NCBI GenBank assembly: GCA_018873225.1
Contig: JAEILZ010000004.1
Span: 1 to 64,000 of the forward strand
From: [Phialemoniopsis] sp. UDSM-2020
Taxonomy: Eukaryota; Ascomycota; Sordariomycetes; Thyridiales; Thyridiaceae
Direction: 5' to 3'
Length of the DNA stretch: 64,000 nt
Shown one piece after another: positions 34,188-44,619 of the stretch (positions within the stretch are counted from its first letter, which is position 1; each line of letters starts with the position of its first letter). Made by a program: the position numbers and the translations under genes. The notes under the pieces were generated by a model. That model searched no databases and was not told where the DNA came from. It saw nothing but the letters and a program-made list of their open reading frames with translations.

Positions 34188-35042
34188 TCACGCAGCCAGT
34201 TGCTGCCGCGCCGTCTCCAGGTCCACCACACTCAGCACCGTCCTGATCTTGCCGCCCTCGAGGTAGTAGATGACCTGCTCGGTGAAGTCGACGGCCTTGC
34301 CGCACGGCTTGAGCCCGCCAAACTCCTTGACCGGCACGCCGCCCTTGAAGTCGATGCGGCACGCGATCCGCTGCCCGGCTTCGTCGACGACGAGCTCGCC
34401 GATCTTAAAGACTAGCCCCTCGATAGCGTCCTGCGCGTCGGCCATGAGCCGCCCGTACGAGGTAAGGTCCCGATCCTGCCCGTTGTGCGTGACGGTCGGC
34501 TGGCAGAAGCGCGCCAGGTGCGCCGCGTCGGTGGTCTGCGCGTTGATGCAGGCAATGTACGCCTGGTACAGGGCGCGCATGTCGGCCTCTCCGATCGCCC
34601 CGTCCCCGTTGGTCGGGGCCGGGACGAGCTGCGGCAGGCTGGGCTTCTGCTCGCGAAAGACGTCGGTGTCGAGGATGGCCGTGACCTCGGCGATGCGGCT
34701 GCCGTCGGCGGTGGTGCGCACGAACGAGTGCTCCCACGTCTCGAACGGCTGGCCCGTGGGTTCTACCCCAGCGTAGGGCTGGGCCAGCGTGCCGTGCCAG
34801 AGGATGCGGACGGCGGCGCGGGTGCCGGCGGAGCGCGTGTCCGGGACGAGGGTCTCGAGGCGCATGGTGGCGTCTGGGATGATGGAGAGGGGCGCCTGGA
34901 TCATGGCGACGTGGTCGGCCAGGGTCCGCTCCTTGGCGCCGCCATCGACGAGGATGGGGTCTGTGAAGATGTCGGAGAGAGAGTCGAAGGCGCGGGCATT
35001 GATGGCCTCGAGGAGGCGTTTGATTAGTTCATCCACGGCCAT
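34188..35042 (-). CDS. Tandem NTF2-like (SnoaL-type) domain protein
   Basis: A single exon encodes 284 residues. Two NTF2-like halves are visible: residues 1-130 (DELIKRLLEAINARAFDSL, then an HSFVRTTADG strand) and about 150-284 (ADMRALYQAYIACINAQ, then VIYYLEGGKIRTVLSV). Both have the helix-then-curved-sheet pattern of SnoaL/limonene-hydrolase-like folds, which range from cyclases and isomerases to non-enzymatic binders. No catalytic set is certain. The coding region is clearly more GC-rich than its flanks. I do not recognise a specific family name beyond the fold. Confidence 0.8.
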   Translation of the reverse strand: MAVDELIKRLLEAINARAFDSLSDIFTDPILVDGGAKERTLADHVAMIQAPLSIIPDATMRLETLVPDTRSAGTRAAVRILWHGTLAQPYAGVEPTGQPFETWEHSFVRTTADGSRIAEVTAILDTDVFREQKPSLPQLVPAPTNGDGAIGEADMRALYQAYIACINAQTTDAAHLARFCQPTVTHNGQDRDLTSYGRLMADAQDAIEGLVFKIGELVVDEAGQRIACRIDFKGGVPVKEFGGLKPCGKAVDFTEQVIYYLEGGKIRTVLSVVDLETARQQLAA

Positions 35043-35918
35043 GGTGGCTGTTGTTCTGGGTCTGGATATGATAGAATTGCGCCTGCTTCGGCCTTGGCAG
35101 TTATGCCCCAGATCAGAAGAACAATGTGGTCTAAGTCGGGGTTTGGGGGCCGAAACTTGATTTGGGTGGTTGTGTAAGTCAGATCAAGCAACAGTAGTGG
35201 ACCAATTCCCTTTTTGCTTGCGGCAGATAACTCTGAGATAGCTATGAGATTACTGTACAAGTCATAGTACGATCTTTAAATGTAATGAGTAAAGATGCAA
35301 AGGAACAAGCGTGACTTGAATGCAACAGTGAGGGAAGTTAGAGCTCTTTGTCGTCGTCGATTCAAGCTTAAGCTTACGTTGACGTGATGCTGTGGGGACG
35401 CGGCCCCACGCGGCGGCGCCTTTGCGCGCCCTGCTGCCTGACAAGTTTCCCCGGTTCTCGGGTCATCATCTCGGATGGCCATGGGCGGGGTGACGAGTGC
35501 ACAATTCCAGCCCTGTCTACGAGTAACTATTAATCTTGCGTGGCACAGAGTAAAGTACGTGGGGTCATTGTGTGGCATGCTTGCTATATTACATCTCATT
35601 ATCATTAAGGGTGAAGTGGTTTTGGGAGGAGCAGACACTGTGATCCCGTCGCTGGCCTTGCGCCCTTGTCCTCCACTGGACCGACCTGCAGATCCTCCTT
35701 GCACATGAGCAGATAGCACATTGATGTGTGCAATTGTGCGCCCTTGCCAGTCTGCCATAGCTAGTAGCTTCCCCCACATCCTTCATGGCATTGTTCAGCA
35801 GTCGTCTTTGAAAGACGCGCTCCAGTCGGAACTTGACTCTCCCACGAGTGAGTCACCATGGCCCCCTTAGAGTCCCAGTGAGCTATTGCCATGGTCATGT
35901 AGCATCCTTTTCGTCCGC
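35043..35918. other. Intergenic, no gene seen
   Basis: An 876-base gap. The minus frame at 35276-35779 (167 codons) has no domain and overlaps promoter-like DNA of the NTF2-like gene. Nothing else is supported. Confidence 0.45.
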
Positions 35919-36404
35919 TCATGCTACCACCATACCCTCGCCCTCCTCCTCTTCTTCATCCTCCATCTGTGGGAACTCGACCTGGAATTTGGGATCGTCG
36001 TCGCCCTCGCCCGTGAACGCAAAGGCCAGAACGGTGTTGTCCTTCACGCCTCTGCCAACCAGTGTGTCTCCCTCTGCGACTCCCAGATCTTGCCAGCCAG
36101 AGAACTGGTCTTTTGGGTTCTTCAGGACGGCGTACGCTACTTGGACGTTGTCGTCTTCGGGGATAGGGAGGAGGCCGCCGTCCAGTCCATCGGGATATCT
36201 TTCTCGGAGGGCGTCGAGCAGATCTGTGGTGACCTTGGAGAAAGGAGCTTGGGCATCGGCCATGAGGAATATGGTGTTGACACCGTGCTTCAGGCGCAGC
36301 GAGAGCTGGACGTCGTTACTCTTTGACTTGACCTGTTGAGAGTAAAGTGATGTGGTTAGTGGTCGGTTGTGCATTTAACAAACCTCTCGAAAATATGACA
36401 CCAT
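35919..36404 (-). CDS. Small acidic conserved-looking protein, function unknown
   Basis: Two exons on the minus strand, 36404-36384 and 36332-35919, encode 144 residues. The 7-codon first exon (MVSYFRE) ends at donor GTTTGT and joins VKSKSNDVQLSLRLKHG after CTCAACAG. The body is compact with alternating hydrophobic strands (GVNTIFLMAD, VQVAYAVLKNP, NTVLAFAF) and ends in an acidic tail rich in Glu. An alternative keeps the frame open upstream of the Met (YFYYTRKQ) for at least 60 codons without another Met, so a further 5' exon cannot be excluded. I do not recognise the family. Cofilin was considered because of size and place of the first intron but the sequence does not fit. Confidence 0.65.
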
Positions 36405-36933
36405 CTTACCATCTTGTCCCACAATCGGCTGCTGCGATGCCTGGCCGTCAGTGGTCTGCTTGCGAGTGTAGTAGAAGTACTTTAGGTGATCAATCAAGAT
36501 TGCCTCGGAGAAGTCGCGATAAAGGCAGCAGCGTGGGCTGGCAGCTGGGAGCTTTTTGACTGCGGGGCAATTTGCAATTGAGGTGATGCTACGGAGTAGC
36601 TAGTGCTGGAGGGGGCGTCATGCAGGTTGCCTTTAGCGGCTCGTCCGAGCGACCCAGGCTGGTTGATGCAGGGGTTCCAGGGAGCTTGGGCCACCCAAAA
36701 AAAAGCAGCAAGCATGGATCGCGGGCCAACCAGACTTTTGCGCAAAGCAAATTCATCTTACGGGCCACACCAGCAGACTGTCAATCCTAATTGCTTGCCA
36801 GCTACTGCCATAGACCCTTGGTCACCTCTTGGTCATTTACCGGGTCTTTCATGCGCCTCCTCCATCCGCGCCGTTCTACGCCTTCCCGAGTCGCAACTGC
36901 CGTGTTTCCGAAGCACTCCTTTCTCATCACATC
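36405..36933. other. Divergent spacer between two small genes
   Basis: A 529-base region between the starts of the acidic protein and the Tim17-family protein. It serves as promoter for both. Part of it may code for an upstream exon of the acidic protein (see that entry). Confidence 0.45.
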
Positions 36934-37640
36934 ATGGAAAGAGCACGCCAGCGCCGCCGGGAAGCCGCCGCCATCGCGGCCAGCGAGCCCATGACCCCCG
37001 AGGAGGTCGAGGCCCTGCACCGCAACTCGCGCCTCTCGATCCCGAGCGTCGCCCGCATCCCCACGGCCTCGGTCCTCGCCTTCATGACGGGCATGGGTCT
37101 CGGCCTCGTCCAGGGCAGCAAGATGGCCGGCCTGTGCTTCCGGGCCGAGCACGCCCACAAGCTGCCCCAGACCACGACGGGCTGGTACCTCTACCACAAG
37201 AGCAAGAACTATCATGTGGCCTTTGGCGGCGTGCGCGAGGGGCTCAAGATGGGCGCTCGCGTCTCCTTCTGGACGACGGCCATGTTTGGCATCGAGGCCA
37301 TGTTCGACAACTACCGGGGCTCGGCAGACTTTGTCAACACGGTCCTCGCCTGCGTTACCGTGGCTGGCGGCTTCAGTCTCTGGAGTAGGTTCCTTTTCCC
37401 ATTTTTGGTTGCACAGCTATGTATGATTTACTTGAACCACGGCTAATTTGCTCTCTCCTAGATCGCCTTCCGCTGGTAATGGCAGCTCGGACGACCAAGA
37501 CGGCTCTAGCAGTGGGTCTCGTCTACGGTGGTCTTCAAGATCTGGCTGGCATCGCACGAGGACGGCACATTGGCTACGTGGACCACATACGAAAATCAAT
37601 ACGGGAAAGCGGGGATGAGGCGACAGAGAGCTCTGCTTGA
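36934..37640 (+). CDS. Tim17/Tim22/Tim23-family mitochondrial membrane protein
   Basis: Two exons, 36934-37384 and 37462-37640, encode 209 residues. A basic N-terminus (MERARQRRREAAA) precedes four glycine-rich hydrophobic segments, beginning at about residue 50 with VLAFMTGMGLGLVQGSKMAG and later FWTTAMFGIEAMFDNYRG, VLACVTVAGGFSLW and KTALAVGLVYGGLQDLAG. This pattern of GxxxG-containing spans with a FGIEAMFD-like loop is that of the Tim17 superfamily, found in the inner (and sometimes outer) mitochondrial membrane. It is not one of the core translocase subunits by length and sequence; a less-studied family member is likely. The intron donor is GTAGGT. Confidence 0.75.
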
Positions 37641-39193
37641 ACGGCTTGACGCGGCAAGCTTCAGCGAGCAAACAAAAAGAGGAGACGTCTGATCGGACCA
37701 CAGATGTCGACCCATGGGAAGATCAACCCTTTGGAGGTCCGGTGCTCCGGTCGCGGCAGCCTTCACTCAGCAGAGCATCCCTCAGCTGTCAGCGCAGGGT
37801 CCGGGGCTTGTGTATCTGACACCACACGCTCTGCATGCGCCTGGCCTCGGTCTGGTCCGAGACGCCCTGGCAGGCCGTCCTCGGTGGTGTCCGCAGAATC
37901 GAGCACCATTGAATTGGGAGACCCGCCATCAGAGCAGAGCCGCAACAGACCGCCGTTGTGATGGGGCCATGGCCACTACTCAGGATGGGCTAGCCCTGGA
38001 ATGGAGAGCAGACCAAACCGAAATCAACACGACACAATGGATCATGGCAGCTAATAAGCGCTGCTTATTAGCAAAAGGGAAAGTGTCGCCGAAGGAGGGA
38101 GAACGACCGACTCGAGCTCCAGGGCATCACAGAGCCGGCACAGACCGAAGACTGAAGCCCCAGAGGCCCCACAGCAAAGCACAATCACAGCCAAAATCGC
38201 TGCCACGCCAGGGCCAGGGATCCTCCAGGCATGGCAATTCGCGGTGATAGAGTTCTCCGTCGAGCCCGCTAGACCAGGCGAGTCGTGGGGTTGGCCTGGC
38301 GTGCCTGGCTTGGTTTTTGTGGCGCCAGACCGAAATCGCACCCAAGAAAATGGAAAATGCCAGCCAAGGCTTATCGTGGCCCGGCTACGAGCGGCTTTCA
38401 CCAGCATCGGTGGGTCCACGTGACAGTGTCTAAGCCTGGATCCATCCTCCTCGCATGGCAAACTGCCTTTGGCAGCAGAGACACCAGTCAACACACCATC
38501 GGCGGGCGGCCAACGACGGCAGTGGCTGGCTGGCTGGCTCGCTGCTTGCTCTAGTAGGGGCCCTGGGTGGTTTCATCATCGGTGCCCCCCCCCAAGTTCC
38601 CTTGGTTATCTACGAGTCTATCTACACTGGAGGCGAAAGATAGCCCAGTCGATGATGTACCTGTCTCACCCACGAGATATGGTTGTGTAACATATGGAAT
38701 CCTTCTACTCAATTGCTCAATTGTTCAATCACATCAGGGCACACTCACACCCATCGGCCAACTGTACCTGGGCCATCCCCCCCTCCCCATCTACTCCCGA
38801 AAGGCAGCCCAGATAATTTCCGTCTAGATGCTAGCTTCTGATATCATGGGGTCACTGGCTCTCGATCTCCATTTCACCCACTTGCCTTATGCCGCTGCCA
38901 ATGCCGCTCTGCCTCTTTGACACAATGTGCGATGGTCGGCGATAATCAACGGTGGCTCCATTCACTCCCATGGTTCTACCACCCAAGTATTTACATACAG
39001 TCAAACCTCCCCTCCGATCCATATCTCCTACTCCATCCTATCCCACCTTTCTGTGAACAGTAGTCATCAGTGTCGTAGACGAACAAGATCCGCCTCATCC
39101 AGCGCGTGCTTGGTCACCAAACCTGTTGCTTCTCACACCAGCCACTCGACGACACCTTCACCACACTTCGGACACATCGTGAGATAGAGAGAG
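37641..39193. other. Long upstream region of proline dehydrogenase gene
   Basis: About 1.55 kb without a supported gene. It contains a 10-base inverted repeat (38050-38072), a (TGGC)4 run at 38523-38538 and nine C in a row at 38585-38593. Short frames of 60-177 codons overlap in several frames and show no domain. Confidence 0.45.
38050..38072. repeat. Perfect 10-base hairpin GCTAATAAGC
   Basis: GCTAATAAGC (38050-38059) is followed after GCT by its perfect reverse complement GCTTATTAGC (38063-38072). A transcript could fold into a 10-pair stem with a 3-base loop; as DNA it could be a protein-binding site. It lies 1.1 kb upstream of the proline dehydrogenase start. Confidence 0.75.
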
Positions 39194-40862
39194 ATGGCGC
39201 CGCCATCAGCAACGGCAGTCACTTCCATCCGCAGGATTCCGCTGCACTCGGGACAGAGACCCGTCCTCGTTGCCCTCCTGGCCGCCGATAGCCATGCCCA
39301 CACATACGCCTCATCCCAGAGGATACGAAAGCACATCTCCGCAAGGCGCAACGCATCTAGCACGCCGTCCTCGCGATCCATCCACTCGTCTTCCACAAAC
39401 CGCAACGCATCAGCACTGCTGACGCCTCAGACGCCTCCGCCCATCACCACCACCACCGCCGAGATGCCCGCCGCCAAGGTCCCGGCGCCGCTCTCGGTCC
39501 TCCCCCTGACCGCTGTGCTCCGCTCCCTCGCCACGGCCACCGTCTCCTCGTCACGGCTCCTGCTGCCGCCCTCCCTGGCCGTCATGTCGGTGCTCGCCAA
39601 TACCGAGAATCCGGTGCTCAACCCGGACCGCAACCCGCTCCTGCGGTGGTTCATGAAGGGCACCTTCTACGCACAGTTCTGCGCCGGCGAGAACCCGGCC
39701 GAGGTCCGCCAGACTATCGACGGCCTCAAGAAGATCGGCTTCTCGGGCGTTATCCTCGGGTACGCCAAGGAGGTCGTCCTGTCCGAGGAGCAGCGCAAGG
39801 ACCTCGCGAGCAGCCAGACGGGCGAGGCAGCCGAGGACTGCGTCAAAAACGAGATCACGCCCTGGGCCGAAGGCACGTTGGAGACGGTGAGGCTGGCGCA
39901 GCCGGGTGACTTTGTTGCTCTCAAGTAAGTATCTTCTACAACTCGGCCAACCTGCCACCTCAGTTGCTAACAGCAATATTAGATTCACTGGCGCAGGCCG
40001 ACAGGCCCTCTTCAACCTCGCCGAGCGTCTTCCACCTTCCAAGGCTCTCGCTGATGCCATCGACAGCATCTGCAGCCTCGCCGCTTCCCGCGGTATCCGT
40101 CTCCTCTTTGACGCCGAGCAGCACGCTCTGCAGGCCGGAATCGACGACTGGACCCTCGACTACATGCGCCGCTTCAACACGGCCGACAAGGCCACCATCT
40201 ACGGCACCTATCAGGCCTATCTCAAGCACGCACCCACCGTTGTGTCAGAGCACCTGCGCATCGCCCGAGACGAGGGCTTCACCTTGGGCGTCAAGCTCGT
40301 GCGCGGCGCCTACCTCGGTTCCGACCCTCGAAAGATCATCCACAACACCAAGGCCGATACCGATGCCTGCTACGACGGCATCGCCGAGGCGCTGCTGAGG
40401 CGGCAGTGGAACGAGCCGCTAACCAAGCCCACCAACGGCAACGACGCGTTCCCCAACGCCAACATGGTGCTGGCGTCCCACAACGCCGACAGCGTCAAGA
40501 AGGCCCGGGCCCTTCTCGAGTCCGGGCTGCGCGGCACCGAGGTGGCCTTTGCGCAGCTGCAGGGCATGGCGGACGAGGTCAGCTGCGAGCTCGTCGCCAC
40601 CGCCCAGGACGGCAACGGGTTCGCCAAGACCGTTAAAGAGGAGGCCGAGGCGCAACTGACGGGAGTCGGCGCTGTCGACCCGCAGGGCCGGCCGCAGGCA
40701 TACAAGTACCTGGTCTGGGGCTCGACTGGCGACTGCATGAAGTACCTGCTGCGCCGGGCATACGAGAACCGTGATGCAGTGCAGAGGACCAAGGACAGCC
40801 GCGACGCCATGCGCGCCGAGCTGTGGAGGCGGCTGAAGGGCGTTTTCGGGCTCAGTGCTTGA
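39194..40862 (+). CDS. PUT1: Proline dehydrogenase (proline oxidase), mitochondrial
   Basis: Two exons, 39194-39924 and 39983-40862, encode 536 residues. The N-terminal about 70 residues are rich in Arg and Ser without acidic residues, as in a mitochondrial targeting sequence. The FAD-binding barrel follows: RGIRLLFDAEQHALQ, YGTYQAYLKHAP, GVKLVRGAYLGSD, VLASHNADS, GTEVAFAQLQGMAD and KYLVWGSTGDCMKYLLRRAYEN. It oxidises L-proline to pyrroline-5-carboxylate and passes electrons to the respiratory chain. The next enzyme of the pathway is not in the window, and neither is a proline permease, so the gene is not in a prn-type cluster here. Intron donor GTAAGT is standard. Confidence 0.95.
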
Positions 40863-41039
40863 TCGGATTTGGGGTCGCATGTGGTCGGAGCTTTTGCTTT
40901 TTTGGCGATGATTCCCCAGGTAGACGTTAGATCTAGATGTATTTTTGCCGTAGCGCACGAATAATGATCATGATTCATTCAGACTTTCTGTGTTCCGCTC
41001 CAGTGACTCTCCTATCTTGATACAGAACTCCGAACAGAG

Positions 41040-41696
41040 CTAGACTCCCCTGAGGGCCATGCTCGCCAGGACTAGTGCTTCGATCTCGGTCTTGTTGGAG
41101 AGGTCGTCCTTGGCCTCGTTGAGTACGGGGGCGCCGTTCAGTTTGTAGTACTTGCGAACCTTGGGCAGGTCAGTAGCGGTTGCGACATTTTCGTCCGTTA
41201 GAGGGGCCGGTGTGCCCTTGACGTGTTCTTGCAGGTGCGCCCAAACAGACTCGGGCGAGGGCGGTTGACGGGCTGTCTCGGTCGGGAAACGCACTTTGAC
41301 TATGATAACATCCTTTGTCTGAGGAGTAACTCCGTAGCGACGGTAAGCTTCGGCGATCTGCATGAGGGAATTGGGTCAGTAGCCGAGAGGATAGCAGGGA
41401 GCGACTTTGCGACAACTTGCATTGTTGGTAGGGCTTAGAGAGCAGACGATCTCAGAGTGTACATTGGGTGTCCTCAGCGATCCACTCAGCAAGAGAGTGA
41501 GGGCCTTAAAAACGGCGGCAAGGACCTGGACGCGCGAGACAATCGAGGATGCGTCGATGAAGGCGTACTCGAAGTCGGGATTGCGGGCGACGAGCTGGGA
41601 CTGCAGGAAGTCGGGATTGGTCACGTCGCGGAAGAAGGCGACATGGACGCTATGTGTGGAGGGAACATGCTCAAGAGGAACGGTTTCGAGGGCCAT
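41040..41696 (-). CDS. CGI121: EKC/KEOPS complex subunit Cgi121
   Basis: Two exons on the minus strand, 41696-41421 and 41357-41040, encode 197 residues. The protein matches Cgi121/TPRKB: VHVAFFRDVTNPDFLQSQL at the N-terminus, FEYAFIDASSIVSRVQVLAA, NVHSEIVCSLSPTNN, then IAEAYRRYG and VIIVKVRF after the junction. KEOPS makes the t6A modification at position 37 of ANN-decoding tRNAs and affects telomere upkeep in yeast; Cgi121 binds the Bud32 kinase. The intron keeps the frame only with a GC donor (GCAAGT at 41420 reading down) and TGCAG acceptor; branch CTGAC is good. The gene is divergent from the Cdc1-type gene. Confidence 0.93.
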
Positions 41697-42392
41697 GATG
41701 ACAGAAAGGTCTGGTCAGAGGCTTCTTCTTCTTCTCTCTACCTGTGGTATTTTGCAGCGTGAAGATGTTGCGGTGCTATCGAGCTGGAGGTCGAATCGAA
41801 TCTTTTGCCCAGGATGGAGGGGTACAAATTGACACCCAGTTTGATGGTGGAGCGGCGGGGCAGCTGCTCGCCTATCGTAGCGGCTGGAGCCGGGACAGCG
41901 GCCCACTAAAACTTTCTCAGCTCAGCTCAGGGGTCTCAAAGGAGATTGATGGATCCATGCCACGCGAGTACTGATTCAACTATCAAGTGTTGTAAGGACA
42001 TGAAGGTCCCGAATTGTTATTGATGATGCCTTACTGAGTGCTACCCTTTTCCGATAGAACTTGTGAGGGGTCCAGAGAAAATTTATTGATTACAAGTACA
42101 CCGTAAAACCTGGGTACCCGACGGATTGATCCATGGATCATGAATCGGAGGTCATAACCAGAGACGCGCTACTTCAGGGGTGGCGCGCGCCACATTCTGC
42201 CAGTACGGTACCGTACCTTGGCTTGCGTTTGTCGATCCCTGAGGGTCGAATAATTAATTTTGTCCTTGATGCTGTCGACTTCCTCCACAATCCAAACTCT
42301 TTCTTAATTGAAACCTCTCCACACCCTCGTGAAGCAGCTCTCCAGACAAACGGGCGAGAGAGGGATCTCGCCGCGTGCTGCCGCTCACATCA
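41697..42392. promoter_or_regulatory. Divergent promoter with two adjacent 14-base palindromes
   Basis: This spacer between the CGI121 and Cdc1-type starts carries GTGGCGCGCGCCAC at 42180-42193 and GTACGGTACCGTAC at 42203-42216. Each is a perfect 14-base palindrome, with 9 bases between. They lie about 180-210 bases before the Cdc1-type start. A pair this close is unusual and suggests binding sites for dimeric regulators, though no factor can be named. Confidence 0.55.
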
Positions 42393-44225
42393 ATGGTGCC
42401 CTCTTCGCCCGCGGCACTCCTCCGCCATGCGCTGCGAGTCCTTGTTCCCGTCTCCGTCCTGCTGACCGTCTACCTCTACCTCTACCCGGTCTTCCAGACA
42501 TGCGGCTTCCCGCTGCCATCCGACGGTCAAGCAGCAGGCCAGTCCCGTAACGACGGCGGGAGCAGTCTCGGTCCCTTCATCGAGACCGCAAAGCTTCACA
42601 TCCCTTTCCTCCGATCCTCTCCGGGCAATACGACTCATGCGAAGCCCTCGAGGCTCGCCCCTTTCCGACTGCTCGCCCTCGGCGATCCCCAGCTCGAAGG
42701 CGACACCTCCATACCCAATGCCCACAGCGCCTCCTTTCCACACCTCAACAGTATCGTGGAGCACCTGACGTTCAAGAGCCAGCACGCCTCCCTGCGCTAT
42801 CGCCTGCGGCAGACCCTCCACGACGTCGTTGATTTCTGGTTCGAAGACATCCCCAACACCCTAGAGTCGGCCCGCAAGCGCATCGACCTCCTCGGCAACG
42901 ATTTCTACCTCGCGCATATCTACCGCACCGTGCGCTGGTGGTCCAAGCCCACACACATCACCGTCTTGGGCGACCTGCTCGGCAGCCAGTGGGTCGACGA
43001 TGCCGAGTTTGAGAAGCGCGCCCACCGCTTCTGGAACCGGGTTGTGCGCGGCGGTCAGCGCGTTCCCGACCTCATCGCCCGTTTCCCGTCGGACGAGTAC
43101 GATCTGGGCGGCTACCTGTACCCCGAACCCAATAACGAGACCGAGATCTGGTCCCGGCGCATTATCAACGTGGTGGGAAATCACGACATCGGATACGCCG
43201 GCGACATCAACAACGAGCGTCTCGGCCGTTTCGAGCGCCTATTTGGCAGGACAAACTATGAGCTACGTTTTGAGCTGCCGCCCGGCGCCCTCTCCGAAGA
43301 CGGCGCCGCCGCGGTCTACGACGAAGAAACCAACCCCGACTCGGACCGGCTGGTACCAGAGCTGCGCATCATCAACCTCAACGACATGAACCTGGACACC
43401 CCGGTCCAGAGCGTCGAGATCCAGGACGCCACCTACGATTTCATCAACGCCGTCATCAACACCGCCTCGGCCGTCGAGTACAAGGGTCACTTCACCGTCG
43501 TCCTGACCCACGTGCCCCTTTACAAGACCGAGGGCATCTGCGTCGACCCGCCCTTCTTCGCCTTCCACGACCACGACGGCTCCCTCAAGGAGCAGAACCA
43601 GCTGAGCTCCGACGCTAGCCGCGGCTTTCTCGAGGGCATCTTTGGCTTCAGCGGCGACACCATGGCGCCCGGCAACGGCCAGGGCAGGAAGGGCGTCGTG
43701 CTCAACGGGCACGACCACGAAGGGTGTGACACGTACCACTTTATCGACCAGATGAAGGGCGCCGGCCCCTCGGAGCGCGACTGGGAGGCCATGCGTTGGC
43801 TGCCGGCGCGCGACGGCGGCATCGTCGCCAGCCGCGGCCGACCGGGCATCCGCGAGATCACGGTGCGCAGCATGATGGGCGACTTTGGCGGCAACGCGGG
43901 CCTGCTGAGCGCCTGGTTCGACGAGGACATTTGGGAGTGGCGCTTCGAGTACGCGACGTGCGCCCTGGGCCGGCAGCACCTGTGGTGGGTCGTGCACATC
44001 CTCGACCTCGTCACCCTCGGCGTCGGCGTCGCGTATCTGGTGCTCACGTCGCTCAAGGCGGCCGGTGTCGACTACGACCGCTGGCCTGGCGCGAAGGGGA
44101 CGGGCGTCACAGTGTACGAGAACGTGGTCAGTCCGGCCAAGCCCGCAAACGGGGCGGCGATCAAGCCCGTCGCGCTCGGGAATGGCGATATTGTCAAGTC
44201 TGTCGAGTATGCGGAAACATCATAG
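42393..44225 (+). CDS. Cdc1-type metallophosphoesterase, membrane protein
   Basis: A single exon encodes 610 residues from the ATG at 42393 (MVPSSPAALLRHALR). A hydrophobic segment at about 12-34 and another near the C-terminus (WWVVHILDLVTLGVGVAYLVL) place the catalytic domain in the lumen. The metallophosphatase ligands appear in order: GDPQ at about 97-100, GDLLG at 193, GNHD at 262, LTHVP, and NGHDH. Fungal Cdc1/Ted1 proteins are Mn2+-dependent enzymes of the ER and Golgi that trim ethanolamine phosphate from GPI anchors and affect Mn2+ balance. The overall spacing is that of the fungal Cdc1 group; which paralogue it is cannot be settled by eye. Confidence 0.88.
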   Translation: MVPSSPAALLRHALRVLVPVSVLLTVYLYLYPVFQTCGFPLPSDGQAAGQSRNDGGSSLGPFIETAKLHIPFLRSSPGNTTHAKPSRLAPFRLLALGDPQLEGDTSIPNAHSASFPHLNSIVEHLTFKSQHASLRYRLRQTLHDVVDFWFEDIPNTLESARKRIDLLGNDFYLAHIYRTVRWWSKPTHITVLGDLLGSQWVDDAEFEKRAHRFWNRVVRGGQRVPDLIARFPSDEYDLGGYLYPEPNNETEIWSRRIINVVGNHDIGYAGDINNERLGRFERLFGRTNYELRFELPPGALSEDGAAAVYDEETNPDSDRLVPELRIINLNDMNLDTPVQSVEIQDATYDFINAVINTASAVEYKGHFTVVLTHVPLYKTEGICVDPPFFAFHDHDGSLKEQNQLSSDASRGFLEGIFGFSGDTMAPGNGQGRKGVVLNGHDHEGCDTYHFIDQMKGAGPSERDWEAMRWLPARDGGIVASRGRPGIREITVRSMMGDFGGNAGLLSAWFDEDIWEWRFEYATCALGRQHLWWVVHILDLVTLGVGVAYLVLTSLKAAGVDYDRWPGAKGTGVTVYENVVSPAKPANGAAIKPVALGNGDIVKSVEYAETS

Positions 44226-44619
44226 CATTTACATTGTGTACGATATACCCTTGTTTGCATAGAGAATCAAAAGAACTTGTTTTGTTGTCGTTCAAGAACT
44301 AGACGGACTCGCTCGTGTCTCCCCGACAACACGGTCTATTAAGAAGCCTGGAAAAGCACTACAGCAAGGCAAGATTGCTAAATTTCTGAATGGAAGTCGA
44401 CAATCAGACAAAACCTCGGAGAAGAGAACAGTGTCTGCTTCGCGTGTGTTGAGAATATCCGTTGTCTTTTTGGCGCACTGGCACCTGGTTGGCCTGTTTT
44501 GCCAGGCCCGCCCGCCTTGAATTTGGGAGGCGCCTCGCTCATCTTCAGTGCCCCATCTCACTCAGCTTCGTCGCAAGGCAACATTTGTCTCTCAGTCCGA
44601 GTGATTCAACCACGTCAAA
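44226..44619. other. Intergenic, thioredoxin promoter region
   Basis: A 394-base spacer between two co-oriented genes. No feature other than the expected terminator and promoter sequence is seen. Confidence 0.5.

Noticed and set aside
34485..35027. Plus-strand frame of 180 codons, Gly/Ala/Arg/Val-rich
   Set aside because: Antisense to the GC-rich NTF2-like gene; long antisense frames are expected in GC-rich coding DNA.
42375..42392. Start of the Cdc1-type protein six codons upstream
   Set aside because: The codon at 42375 is GTG; the first ATG is at 42393 in good context.
43263..43997. Minus-strand frame of 244 codons
   Set aside because: Antisense shadow of the Cdc1-type gene, whose five metallophosphatase motifs fix the true strand and frame.
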